Shown in pieces: positions 35,885 to 44,805 of a stretch of 64,000 bases of DNA; within the stretch, counting starts at the first letter, position 1, and every line of letters begins with the position of its first letter. This DNA is from Allobosea vaviloviae (GTDB taxonomy: Bacteria; Pseudomonadota; Alphaproteobacteria; Rhizobiales; Beijerinckiaceae), in assembly GCF_001298265.1 (NCBI RefSeq), contig NZ_LGSZ01000048.1, positions 248,001 through 312,000 on the forward strand, given 5' to 3'. A program made the translations under genes and the position numbers. The notes under the pieces were generated by a model. That model did not search any database. It had not been told where the DNA came from and worked only from the letters and a program-made list of their open reading frames with translations.

Positions 35885-37063
35885 TCACAGCAGCCCGCGC
35901 TTCGCCAGGCTGCGCATCAGATGCGAGGCGCCGAAGGTCCAGGGCTCGCATTCGTCGCTGCGGCGCATGCGGTTGACCAGGGCGCCGAGCTCGGGCGCGG
36001 CGATGGTGACGATGTCGCCGTATTTATGAGTGAAGCCGCCGCCTGGCGTATCGCGATCCTTGATCGGCGCGAACATGGTGCCGAGATAGAGCGCCGCACC
36101 GTCCGGGTACTGGTGGTTGGGGCCGATCATCTGGCCCGCGAGATCGGCCGGGTCGCGGCTGATCTTCGCGATCGAGGATGAGCCTTCGAGCGTGAAGCCA
36201 TCCTCGCCCACGACCGTCAGGCTCACCGTGGTGTTTCTGATATGGTCGAGCGTGAAGGCTTGATCGAACAGGCGGATGAAGGGTCCGACCGTCGCGGCGC
36301 CGTTGTTGTCCTTGGCCTTGCCGAGCAGCAGCGCCGAGCGGCCCTCGACATCGCGCAGATTGACGTCGTTGCCCAGCGTGGCGCCGACGATGCGGCCGTC
36401 CGAGGCCACGATCAGCACGACCTCCGGCTCGGGGTTGTTCCAGGTCGAGATCGGATGCAGGCCGGCGTCGAAGCCGGTGCCGACCGACGACATCGGCTGG
36501 GCCTTGGTGAAAATCTCCGCGTCAGGCCCGATGCCGACCTCGAGATACTGGCTCCAGGCGCCCTGCTTGATCAGCACATCCTTGAGCTGCATCGCCTCGG
36601 GCGAACCGGGCTTCAGCTTCGAGAGATCGTCGCCGATCAGCTTTTCGATCTCCGCGCGGATGGCGACCGCCGCTTCGGGATTGCCGCGCGCCTTCTCCTC
36701 GATGACGCGCTCCAGCATCGAGATCGCGAAGGTGACGCCGGCCGCCTTCACCGCCTGGAGGTCGAGTGGCGAGAGCAGCCAGGGTTTGCCCGAATCGCGC
36801 CCATCGACCGGCGTGTTCGCGAGAATGTCGGCAAGCGTCCCGATCGGTTCACCGGCCGCAACCCGCAGCGCCGCGGCCGGATCTTTCGCCTCGCAAAGGT
36901 CGCGGCTCGTCGGGAAAGCGCGGGTGACGTCGACCAGCGCATCGCCGCGCAGGGTGACGATGGCCGGGCCGTTCACATCGGGGCGCCAGACGCGGCCGAG
37001 CAGGGTTGCGTCAGTGGCATCCTTCGGCAGAGTCTGGTCTGGCGTCAGCGAAAAGCGCGGCAT
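35885..37063 (-). CDS. Fumarylacetoacetate hydrolase family protein
   Basis: A 392-aa FAH-fold protein, metal-dependent C-C hydrolase or dehydratase class. Metal and substrate motifs include WNNPEPEVVLIVASDGRIVGATLGNDVNLRDVEGRSALLL (acidic metal ligands), and FTHKYGDIVTIAAPELGALVNRM near the C-terminus. An N-terminal ~120-residue domain precedes the FAH core. Together with a PfkB kinase and hydroxyproline dehydratase it suggests degradation of a sugar acid or keto acid; exact reaction not readable from sequence. Confidence 0.85.
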   Translation of the reverse strand: MPRFSLTPDQTLPKDATDATLLGRVWRPDVNGPAIVTLRGDALVDVTRAFPTSRDLCEAKDPAAALRVAAGEPIGTLADILANTPVDGRDSGKPWLLSPLDLQAVKAAGVTFAISMLERVIEEKARGNPEAAVAIRAEIEKLIGDDLSKLKPGSPEAMQLKDVLIKQGAWSQYLEVGIGPDAEIFTKAQPMSSVGTGFDAGLHPISTWNNPEPEVVLIVASDGRIVGATLGNDVNLRDVEGRSALLLGKAKDNNGAATVGPFIRLFDQAFTLDHIRNTTVSLTVVGEDGFTLEGSSSIAKISRDPADLAGQMIGPNHQYPDGAALYLGTMFAPIKDRDTPGGGFTHKYGDIVTIAAPELGALVNRMRRSDECEPWTFGASHLMRSLAKRGLL

Positions 37064-37188
37064 GGCAAAGGATCCGTCGAGCGACTGAGGTGGGCGGGGA
37101 GAACAGCCGCTTCCGGCCCAATACGCAAGACCCTCCCGCGTGCGGATAGGCGGCGGAGGGACGGGTTGCGTTCGTCATCATTTTGTCA

Positions 37189-37216
37189 TTGAAACGTCGC
37201 CCTCCCTTCATGCTAG
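37189..37216 (+). promoter_or_regulatory. Candidate sigma70 promoter of ugpBAEC
   Basis: TTGAAA (37189-37194), 16 bp, TGCTAG (37211-37216), 56 bp ahead of the ugpB start. The -35 is good and the -10 is weak. No Pho box was recognised by eye, although ugp operons are often phosphate-controlled. Confidence 0.35.
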
Positions 37217-37271
37217 CTTGCGCACCAACAAGAACAGCCGCCCAAAGCGAACCGAGGGCGGAAGGGAGATA

Positions 37272-38597
37272 ATGATGACAGTGAAATCTCGCATTCTGAT
37301 GTCCGTCGCGGCTTTCGCGCTGGCCGGTGCCGCGCCGGCCGTGGCCCAGACCGAAATCCAGTGGTGGCATGCGCTGACCGGCGCCAACAACGACGTCGTC
37401 GTCAAGCTGGCGGAGGATTTCAACGCCTCGCAGAAGGACTACAAGGTCGTTCCCGCCTATAAGGGCTCCTATCCCGACACGCTGAACGCCGGTATTGCGG
37501 CCTTCCGGGCCGGTACCGCGCCGCATATCCTGCAGGTCTTCGAGGTCGGCACCGGCACGATGATGTCGGCCAAGGGCGCGATCAAGCCGGTTCATGAGAT
37601 GATGAAGGATGCCGGCGAGGCCTTCGACCCGAAGGCCTATCTGCCGGCCATCACCGGCTACTACTCGACGGCGAAGGGCGACATGCTCTCGATGCCGTTC
37701 AACTCCTCCTCGATGGTGATGTGGTACAACAAGGATGCCTTCAAGAAGGCCGGCCTGAACCCCGAGGCGCCGCCCAAGACCTGGCCCGAGGTCTTCGAGG
37801 CCGCCAAGAAGCTGAAGGCGTCCGGCTTCGACAAATGCGGCTTCTCGAATGCCTGGGCGACCTGGGCGAACATCGAGCAGTTCGGCGCCTGGCACAATGT
37901 CTCGCTCTCGACCAAGGCCAATGGCCTCGACGGCTTCGACGCGGTCCTGAACTTCAACAGCCCGGCGTTCCTGAAGCACTGGACCAATCTGGTCGATCTG
38001 CAGAAGCAGGGCGTCTATAGCTATTCCGGCCGCACCAACAACGGCGAAGGCCGCTTCACCTCCGGCGAATGCCCGATTTTCCTGACCTCGTCGGGCTTCT
38101 TCGGCAACGTCAAGGCGAACGCCAAGTTCGACTGGGGCAATGCCCCGATGCCGTATTATCCGGACGTGCAAGGCGCACCGCAGAACTCGATCATCGGCGG
38201 CGCCTCGCTGTGGGTGATGGGCGGTAAGAAGCCCGACGAATACAAGGGCGTCGCCAAGTTCTTCACCTTCCTGTCGAATGTCGACCGTCAGGTGAAGCTG
38301 CACACCGAGTCCGGCTATCTGCCGATCACCAAGGCCGCCTACGAGAAGGTCAAGGCCTCGGGGTTCTACAAGGACAAGCCCTATCTCGAGACGCCGATCC
38401 TCGAGCTGAACAACAAGGAGCCGACCGAGAACTCGCGCGGCCTGCGCTTCGGCAGCCTCGTTCAGATTCGTGACATCTGGTCGGAAGAGCTGGAAGCGGC
38501 GCTGAACGGGCAGAAGACGCCCAAGGCGGCGCTGGATGCGGCTGTCGACCGCGGCAACCAGATGCTGCGCCAGTTCGAGCGGACCGCCTCGCGCTGA
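37272..38597 (+). CDS. ugpB: sn-Glycerol-3-phosphate ABC transporter substrate-binding protein
   Basis: A 441-aa periplasmic binding protein. The signal peptide is SRILMSVAAFALAGAAPAVAQ, followed by TEIQWWHALTGANNDVVVKL, the UgpB opening. FRAGTAPHILQVFEVGTGTMM and FNSSSMVMWYNKDAFKKAGL are standard. Length matches E. coli UgpB. GGAAGGGAGATA precedes the tandem ATGs (37272, 37275). First gene of ugpB-A-E-C; imports glycerol-3-phosphate and glycerophosphodiesters for carbon or phosphate. A GC-rich hairpin follows the stop and probably boosts binding-protein mRNA. Confidence 0.95.
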   Translation: MMTVKSRILMSVAAFALAGAAPAVAQTEIQWWHALTGANNDVVVKLAEDFNASQKDYKVVPAYKGSYPDTLNAGIAAFRAGTAPHILQVFEVGTGTMMSAKGAIKPVHEMMKDAGEAFDPKAYLPAITGYYSTAKGDMLSMPFNSSSMVMWYNKDAFKKAGLNPEAPPKTWPEVFEAAKKLKASGFDKCGFSNAWATWANIEQFGAWHNVSLSTKANGLDGFDAVLNFNSPAFLKHWTNLVDLQKQGVYSYSGRTNNGEGRFTSGECPIFLTSSGFFGNVKANAKFDWGNAPMPYYPDVQGAPQNSIIGGASLWVMGGKKPDEYKGVAKFFTFLSNVDRQVKLHTESGYLPITKAAYEKVKASGFYKDKPYLETPILELNNKEPTENSRGLRFGSLVQIRDIWSEELEAALNGQKTPKAALDAAVDRGNQMLRQFERTASR

Positions 38598-38615
38598 TCG
38601 TCCTCGTGACATACG

Positions 38616-38647
38616 CGCCGCCGTCCCGGCCCGCCGGGGCGGCGGCG
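38616..38647 (+). terminator. Strong GC hairpin between ugpB and ugpA
   Basis: A 15-bp stem (CGCCGCCGTCCCGGC with GCCGGGGCGGCGGCG, one G-T mismatch), loop CC, followed by TCTTT. It is likely a partial terminator or 3' stabiliser that gives more ugpB than ugpAEC transcript. Confidence 0.6.
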
Positions 38648-38662
38648 TCTTTCGGATAAGCC

Positions 38663-39544
38663 ATGCAGAAGAATGCCTATTTCACCGGCCTGACCGTCCC
38701 GCTGCTGCTGCTCCTGCCGCAGCTGGCGATCACCGTCCTGTTCTTCTACTGGCCGGCGAGCCAGGCCGTCTGGCAGTCCTTCCTGCTGCAGGATGCCTTC
38801 GGCACCTCGACCGAATTCGTCTGGTTCGAGAACTACCAGACGCTGTTTTCCGATCCCGGCTATCTCAAGGCCTTCATCAACACCGCGATCTTCTCGAGCT
38901 TCGTCTGCGTGCTCTCGCTTTCCATCGCCCTGCTCTTCGCGGTGATGGCGGACCGGCAGATCCGGGGCGCGGAGGTCTACAAGACCTTGCTGATCTGGCC
39001 CTATGCCGTCGCGCCCGCCGTGGCCGGCGTGCTCTGGCTGTTCATGTTCGATCCATCGCTGGGCATGCTGGCGCGCGGGCTGTCCAATATGGGCATCGCC
39101 TGGAATCCCCGGCTCAACGGCAATGACGCGATGCTGCTCGTCATCCTGGCGGCGACCTGGAAGCAGATCTCCTACAATTTCCTGTTCTTCCTCGCGGGCC
39201 TGCAATCGATTCCGAAAAGCGTGATCGAGGCGGCCGTAATCGACGGGGCGCGGCCGATGCGGCGCTTCTGGACGATCATCTTCCCGCTGCTGTCGCCGAC
39301 GACCTTCTTCCTGCTCGTCGTCAACATCGTCTACGTCTTCTTCGACACCTTCGGCATCATCGACACGATCACCGGCGGCGGCCCCTCGGGCGCGACCGAG
39401 ACGCTGGTCTACAAGGTCTTTTCCGACGGCAAGGGCGGCTCGAACCTCGGCGGCTCGGCGGCGCAGTCGGTCGTGCTGCTGGTCATGGTCATCGGCATGA
39501 CAGCGGTGCAGTTCAAATTCATCGAGCGCAAGGTGAACTACTGA
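38663..39544 (+). CDS. ugpA: Glycerol-3-phosphate ABC transporter permease UgpA
   Basis: A 293-aa BPD_transp_1 (MalF-type) permease with six hydrophobic helices, starting [21 protein letters not shown]. The conserved EAA loop is [46 protein letters not shown] is the UgpA-type periplasmic/TM5 segment. It is separated from ugpB by the hairpin, and its TGA shares a base with the ugpE ATG. Forms the heterodimeric channel with UgpE. Confidence 0.95.
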   Translation: MQKNAYFTGLTVPLLLLLPQLAITVLFFYWPASQAVWQSFLLQDAFGTSTEFVWFENYQTLFSDPGYLKAFINTAIFSSFVCVLSLSIALLFAVMADRQIRGAEVYKTLLIWPYAVAPAVAGVLWLFMFDPSLGMLARGLSNMGIAWNPRLNGNDAMLLVILAATWKQISYNFLFFLAGLQSIPKSVIEAAVIDGARPMRRFWTIIFPLLSPTTFFLLVVNIVYVFFDTFGIIDTITGGGPSGATETLVYKVFSDGKGGSNLGGSAAQSVVLLVMVIGMTAVQFKFIERKVNY

Positions 39545-40392
39545 TGGTCGAGGACCGCCGCCTCGGCGATTTCATCGCCTATGTCATCCTGTCGATCGGG
39601 GTGCTGATCGTCGCCTTCCCGGTCTGGCTGACCTTCGTCGCCTCGACCTGGGATGCCGCGACCATCATCAACGGCCAGCTGCCGCTCTATCCCGGCCCGT
39701 ATTTCCTGGAGAACTACAACCGCATCCTGTTCATCGGCACGTCGGGCACGACGCGCGAGCCGGTGCTGGGCTTGATGCTGAACTCCTTCATCATGGCGAT
39801 GGCGATCGCGCTCGGGAAAATCTTCATCTCGGTGCTCTCGGCCTACGCCGTGGTCTATTACCGTTTCCCGTTCCGCATGGCCGCGTTCTGGATCATCTTC
39901 GTCACGCTGATGCTGCCCGTGGAGGTCCGCATCTTCCCGACCTTCAAGGTCGTCTCCGACCTCAACATGCTCGACACCTATCAGGGCCTGGCCGTGCCGC
40001 TGATCGCCTCGGCCACCGGCACGCTGCTGTTCCGGCAGTTCTTCATGACGATCCCCGACGAGCTGCTGGAGGCGTCGCGGATCGACGGTGCCGGTCCGTT
40101 CCGCTTCTTCAAGGATACGGTCGTGCCGCTCTCGATCACCACCATCGCGGCCCTGTTCGTGATCCAGTTCATCTATGGCTGGAACCAGTATCTCTGGCCG
40201 CTGCTGGTGACGACCAAGGACTCGATGCAGACCATCGTCATCGCGATCAAGAAGATGATCGTCACCTCCGACGCGCTCACCGAATGGCAGCTCGCCATGG
40301 CCACCGCCATGCTGGCGATGCTGCCGCCCGTGCTCGTCGTCATCCTGATGCAGAGGCTCTTCGTGAAGGGCCTGGTGGAGACGGAGAAATAG
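39544..40392 (+). CDS. ugpE: Glycerol-3-phosphate ABC transporter permease UgpE
   Basis: A 282-aa BPD_transp_1 (MalG-type) permease. Helices include AYVILSIGVLIVAFPVWLTFV. The EAA loop is LEASRIDGAGPFRFFKDTVVPL and the characteristic IYGWNQYLWPLLVT is present. The start overlaps ugpA by one base (TGATG). Immediately after its stop lies a 25-bp perfect-stem palindrome before ugpC. Confidence 0.95.
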   Translation: MVEDRRLGDFIAYVILSIGVLIVAFPVWLTFVASTWDAATIINGQLPLYPGPYFLENYNRILFIGTSGTTREPVLGLMLNSFIMAMAIALGKIFISVLSAYAVVYYRFPFRMAAFWIIFVTLMLPVEVRIFPTFKVVSDLNMLDTYQGLAVPLIASATGTLLFRQFFMTIPDELLEASRIDGAGPFRFFKDTVVPLSITTIAALFVIQFIYGWNQYLWPLLVTTKDSMQTIVIAIKKMIVTSDALTEWQLAMATAMLAMLPPVLVVILMQRLFVKGLVETEK

Positions 40393-40394
40393 GA

Positions 40395-40465
40395 GCGAAT
40401 AGCGAGTGGCGAATGGCGAATGGCCGTTCCTGCTCTCTGTTCGCCATTCGCCACTCGCTATTCGC
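40395..40465. repeat. Class E palindrome with perfect 25-bp stem between ugpE and ugpC
   Basis: Arms 40395-40419 and 40441-40465 are exact inverse copies built from the repeating unit GCGAATGGCGA / GCGAATAGCGAGTG, with a ~21-base loop. The element fills the 84-bp gap between permease and ATPase genes and ends 11 bp before the ugpC ATG. A stem this long in mRNA would be an obvious RNase III or pause site. Confidence 0.85.
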
Positions 40466-40476
40466 CTGGAACCCAA

Positions 40477-41556
40477 ATGGCTCAAGTCACCCTCACCAAC
40501 GTCAAGAAGATCTATGCTGGCGGCGTCGAGGCCGTGAAGGGTGTGTCGTTCGACATTCCCGATGGCGGCTTCTGCGTGCTCGTCGGCCCCTCAGGCTGCG
40601 GCAAGTCCACGCTCTTGCGCATGGTCGCGGGGCTGGAGACGATCTCGGCCGGCGAGGTCTCGATCGGCACGCGCGTGGTCAACGAGATCGGCCCCGCCGA
40701 CCGCGACATCGCCATGGTGTTCCAGAACTACGCGCTCTATCCGCATATGAGCGTCTACGAGAACATGTCCTACGGCCTGCGCAACCGCGGCACGCCGAAG
40801 GACGAGATCGACGCCCGCGTCAAGGAAGCGGCGCGCATCCTCGCCATCGAGAACCTGCTGGATCGCCGGCCGCGGCAGCTTTCGGGCGGACAGCGCCAGC
40901 GCGTCGCGATGGGGCGCGCCATCGTGCGCAAGCCGCAGGTCTTCCTGTTTGACGAACCGCTCTCCAATCTCGACGCCAAGCTGCGCGTGCAGATGCGCGT
41001 CGAGATCAAGAAGCTGCAGCGCGCGCTCGGCGTCACCGCGATCTACGTCACGCATGACCAGGTCGAGGCGATGACGCTGTCGGACAAGCTCGTGGTGATG
41101 AATGGCGGCCAGGTCGAGCAGATCGGCCTGCCCTCCGACGTCTACAAGAAGCCGGCGAGCAAGTTCGTCGCGACCTTCATCGGTTCGCCGCCGATGAACA
41201 TCCTGCCCGGCACGATCGACGGCCCCGGGATCGTGGCGCTGGGCGACGCCATCCTCGAGGCGCGCGACCTGCGCCAGGACCTGCCCGCGCAGACCCCGGT
41301 CGAGATCGGCCTGCGGCCCGAGGATGTCGAGATCGCATCAGAAGGCCAGGCCGGCTCGCTGCCCTTCGATGTCGAGTTCATCGAGGAACTCGGCGCGACG
41401 CAGCTCTTCCACGGCCAGCTCGCGGGCCTGCCCTTCGTGATGCAGGCGGCGACCGACGTCGTGGCCGCCGTGGCCGGGCGGATCTGGATCACCGTCGATC
41501 CCGACCGCGTGCATGTGTTCGATACCAAGACGGGCGCGAGGCTCGGGCGCGTCTGA
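40477..41556 (+). CDS. ugpC: Glycerol-3-phosphate ABC transporter ATP-binding protein UgpC
   Basis: A 359-aa MalK/UgpC-class ATPase. Walker [18 protein letters not shown], signature [17 protein letters not shown], Walker [18 protein letters not shown]-loop [15 protein letters not shown], and a C-terminal TOBE regulatory domain ([26 protein letters not shown]). ATG 40477 gives the canonical [16 protein letters not shown]; upstream frame is palindromic repeat and is excluded. Last gene of the operon, 105 bp before polA. Confidence 0.95.
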   Translation: MAQVTLTNVKKIYAGGVEAVKGVSFDIPDGGFCVLVGPSGCGKSTLLRMVAGLETISAGEVSIGTRVVNEIGPADRDIAMVFQNYALYPHMSVYENMSYGLRNRGTPKDEIDARVKEAARILAIENLLDRRPRQLSGGQRQRVAMGRAIVRKPQVFLFDEPLSNLDAKLRVQMRVEIKKLQRALGVTAIYVTHDQVEAMTLSDKLVVMNGGQVEQIGLPSDVYKKPASKFVATFIGSPPMNILPGTIDGPGIVALGDAILEARDLRQDLPAQTPVEIGLRPEDVEIASEGQAGSLPFDVEFIEELGATQLFHGQLAGLPFVMQAATDVVAAVAGRIWITVDPDRVHVFDTKTGARLGRV

Positions 41557-41661
41557 GGTCGGGCGCTTCCCGCGAAGGCAGCGCCCGCTCCTGACAGCTT
41601 CTTGCGAATCGGCGCGCGCAGCCGATGGACCGCCTTGCGCCGTCCGCTTATGGTCCGCGCC

Positions 41662-44600
41662 ATGAGCGAGACAGCCCCGACCTCCATTGCGCCCGACCTG
41701 AAGCCCGGCGACCATCTCTTTCTGGTCGACGGCTCCAACTTCATCTTCCGGGCCTATTTCCAGTCGATCAACCAGGACCGGAAATACAATGCCCGCTCGG
41801 ACGGTTTGCCCTCGGGCGCGGTGCGGCTGTTCACGACCAAGCTCTTCCAGTTCGTCCGCGAGGGCGTGCTCGGGGTGCGGCCGACACATCTGGGCATCGT
41901 CTTCGACAAGTCGGAGAACTCGTTCCGCAAGGCGATCTACCCGGCCTACAAGGGCAACCGCTCCGAGCCGCCGGCCGACCTCATCCCGCAATTCCCGCTG
42001 ATGCGCGAGGCGGTGCGCGCCTTCGGGCTGCTGCCGGTCGAGCAGGATGTCTACGAAGCCGACGATCTGATCGCGACCTATGCGAAACAGGCCCGCGAGG
42101 CCGGCGCCGACGTGCTGATCGTCTCGGCCGACAAGGATTTGATGCAGCTCGTGCGGCCGGGCGTGGCCATGTACGACCCCGCATCGGGCGACGCCAAGAA
42201 GGGCGCCGGCTTCCGGGCCGAGCGCAAGATCGGCGAGCCCGAGGTCGTCGAGTATTTCGGCGTGATGCCCGACAAGGTCACCGACGTCCAGGCGCTGGCC
42301 GGCGACGCCACCGATAACGTGCCGGGCGCGCCGGGCATCGGCATCAAGACGGCGGCCCAGCTCATCGGCGAATATGGCGATCTCGACACGCTGCTGGCGC
42401 GCGCGGCTGAGATCAAGCAGCCCAAGCGCCGAGAAACCCTGACCAATCCCGAGATCGTCGAGAAGATCCGCATTTCGCACAAGCTGGTGACGCTGGTCGA
42501 CGATGTCGCGGTCGAGACGCCGCTCTCGCATCTGACGCTCGGCCAGCCCGATCCGGTCAGGCTTGTCGCCTTCCTCAAGGCGATGGAGTTCACTACCATC
42601 ACGAAGCGTGTGGGCGAGGCCTATGACGCCGATGTCGGCGCGATCGATGCCGATGCGGCGCTGGCGCCGGGCGGCGCACGCGCGGCCGAGCTGAAGGCGC
42701 TTTATGTCGGCACTGAGGCGACGACCGATGGACCCGCCGTGCCGGCCTCGCTCGATCCGCTCGCGCCCGGGCAGCCCGGCGGGGCGCCCGCGCCGGCCGG
42801 CGAGGGCTGGATGCAGCCGGCCGCGCTGGCCGCCGCGCGCGAGAACGAGGCGCTGGCGAGCAAGATCGATCTCTCGGCCTATGAATGCGTGCGCGATCTC
42901 GACGGGCTGAAGCGCTGGATCGGCTGGGCCTATGAGGCCGGCCAGGTCGCGATCGACACGGAGACGAGCGCCATCGACCCGATGCAGGCCGATCTCGTCG
43001 GCGTCTCGATGGCGGTGGCGCCGGGGCGGGCCTGCTACATTCCGCTGCAGCATCGCGGCGGCACCGATCTGTTCGGCGGCGGCATGGTCGAGGGGCAAAT
43101 CCCGCTGGCGGAGGCTCTGGCCGCGCTCAAACCCCTGCTCTGCGATCCCGGCGTCCTCAAGATCGGCCAGAACCTCAAATATGATCTCGTCCTGCTGAAG
43201 CGCTACGGCCTCGATGTCTCACCCGTCGACGACACCATGCTGATTTCCTATGCGCTCGACGCCGGCAACAACAGCCACGGCATGGACCGACTCTCGGAGC
43301 TGCATCTCGGCCATGAGACGATCACCTTCGGGCAGGTCGCGGGCACCGGCAAAGCGCAGGTGACCTTCGACAAGGTCGCGCTCGACAAGGCGACGGATTA
43401 CGCCGCCGAGGATGCCGATGTGACGCTGCGGCTCTGGCGCGTGCTGAAGCCGCGCCTCGCCGCCGAGGGCCGGACCACGGTCTACGAGACGCTGGAGCGC
43501 CCGCTGATCGGCGTACTCGCCCGGATGGAGGCGCGCGGCATCTCGATCGACCGCCAGATCCTGTCGCGGCTGTCGGGCGAGTTCGCCCAGTCGCTGGCGC
43601 GACTGGAGGACGAGATCTACGAGATCGCCGGGGAAAAGTTCACCATCGGCTCACCCAAGCAGCTCGGCGACATCCTGTTCGGCAAGATGGGGCTTTCGGG
43701 CGCCAAGAAGACCGCGACGGGCCAATGGGCGACGGGCGCGGGCGTGCTCGAGGAGCTGGCCGAGCAGGGCCATCCGCTGCCCTCAAAGATCCTGGAATGG
43801 CGCCAGCTCGCCAAGCTGAAATCGACCTATACCGACTCGCTGCCGGCCTATGTGAACCCGCAGACCAATAGGGTCCACACCTCCTATGCGCTCGCGGCGA
43901 CCACGACCGGCCGGCTCTCCTCGTCGGAGCCGAACCTGCAGAACATCCCGATCCGCACCGAGGCCGGCCGCAAGATCCGCACCGCCTTCGTCGCGGACAA
44001 AGGCCACAAGCTGATCTCGGCGGATTACAGCCAGATCGAACTGCGCCTGCTTGCCCATATCGCCGAGATCCCGCAACTCCGGCAGGCTTTCGCCGATGGT
44101 ATCGACATCCATGCGATGACGGCGTCGGAGATGTTCGGCGTGCCCGTGCTGGGCATGCCGAGCGAGGTGCGCCGCCGCGCCAAGGCGATCAATTTCGGCA
44201 TCATCTACGGCATCTCGGCCTTCGGCCTCGCCAACCAGCTCGGCATCGGCCGCGAGGAGGCGAGCGCCTATATCCGCAAGTACTTCGAGCGCTTCCCCGG
44301 CATCCGCGACTACATGGACGCGACCAAGACCTTCGTGCGCGCCAACGGCCATGTCGAGACGATCTTCGGGCGGATCTGCCATTTCCCGGCGGTCGCCTCC
44401 AAGAACCCCTCGGAGCGCGCCTTCGTCGAGCGCCAGGCGATCAATGCGCCGATCCAAGGGTCGGCCGCCGACATCATCCGCCGGGCGATGATCCGCATGG
44501 AGGACGCGCTCACCGCAGCCAGGCTCGATGTCCGCATGCTCCTGCAGGTCCATGACGAGCTGGTCTTCGAGGTGCCCGACGACCAGGTCGAGGCTGCGCT

Positions 44601-44709
44601 GCCGGTGATCACCCGCGTGATGGTCGAGGCGCCGCATCCGGCGGTGCAGCTGCGGGTGCCGCTCCAGGTCGATGCCCGCGCCGCCGGCAACTGGGACGAG
44701 GCGCATTGA
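41662..44709 (+). CDS. polA: DNA polymerase I
   Basis: A 1015-aa full-length Pol I with all three domains. 5' nuclease ~residues 15-310 (FLVDGSNFIFRAYFQ, YEADDLIATYAKQA, GDATDNVPGAPGIGIKTAAQL). Proofreading 3'-5' exonuclease with intact acidic residues (VAIDTETSAIDP, GQNLKYDLVLL, YAAEDADVTLRLW), unlike Taq. Polymerase motifs A (SADYSQIELRLLAH), B (RRRAKAINFGIIYG) and C (LQVHDELVFEV). ATG 41662 is favoured because an upstream ATG at 41602 adds a basic tail not typical of the family. Confidence 0.98.
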   Translation: MSETAPTSIAPDLKPGDHLFLVDGSNFIFRAYFQSINQDRKYNARSDGLPSGAVRLFTTKLFQFVREGVLGVRPTHLGIVFDKSENSFRKAIYPAYKGNRSEPPADLIPQFPLMREAVRAFGLLPVEQDVYEADDLIATYAKQAREAGADVLIVSADKDLMQLVRPGVAMYDPASGDAKKGAGFRAERKIGEPEVVEYFGVMPDKVTDVQALAGDATDNVPGAPGIGIKTAAQLIGEYGDLDTLLARAAEIKQPKRRETLTNPEIVEKIRISHKLVTLVDDVAVETPLSHLTLGQPDPVRLVAFLKAMEFTTITKRVGEAYDADVGAIDADAALAPGGARAAELKALYVGTEATTDGPAVPASLDPLAPGQPGGAPAPAGEGWMQPAALAAARENEALASKIDLSAYECVRDLDGLKRWIGWAYEAGQVAIDTETSAIDPMQADLVGVSMAVAPGRACYIPLQHRGGTDLFGGGMVEGQIPLAEALAALKPLLCDPGVLKIGQNLKYDLVLLKRYGLDVSPVDDTMLISYALDAGNNSHGMDRLSELHLGHETITFGQVAGTGKAQVTFDKVALDKATDYAAEDADVTLRLWRVLKPRLAAEGRTTVYETLERPLIGVLARMEARGISIDRQILSRLSGEFAQSLARLEDEIYEIAGEKFTIGSPKQLGDILFGKMGLSGAKKTATGQWATGAGVLEELAEQGHPLPSKILEWRQLAKLKSTYTDSLPAYVNPQTNRVHTSYALAATTTGRLSSSEPNLQNIPIRTEAGRKIRTAFVADKGHKLISADYSQIELRLLAHIAEIPQLRQAFADGIDIHAMTASEMFGVPVLGMPSEVRRRAKAINFGIIYGISAFGLANQLGIGREEASAYIRKYFERFPGIRDYMDATKTFVRANGHVETIFGRICHFPAVASKNPSERAFVERQAINAPIQGSAADIIRRAMIRMEDALTAARLDVRMLLQVHDELVFEVPDDQVEAALPVITRVMVEAPHPAVQLRVPLQVDARAAGNWDEAH

Positions 44710-44727
44710 GCGGACCCCGACACAGCC

Positions 44728-44753
44728 GGAACCTTCGCTGACGACCCGACGTT
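44728..44753 (+). promoter_or_regulatory. EcfG (general stress sigma) promoter of the AI-2E transporter gene
   Basis: GGAAC (44728-44732), 17 bp, CGTT (44750-44753): a full match to the alphaproteobacterial EcfG consensus GGAAC-N16/17-CGTT, on the same strand and 52 bp upstream of ATG 44806. The assignment rests on consensus match; a second identical-class promoter lies 1.2 kb downstream. Confidence 0.7.
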
Positions 44754-44805
44754 TAACGATGCGACGCGCCGGGGGGCGCGGTTCGCGCGCGTTGGAACCG
44801 ACATC

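Noticed and set aside
41338-43098. 586-codon antisense ORF over polA
   Set aside because: Antisense to conserved polymerase domains with no motif of its own.
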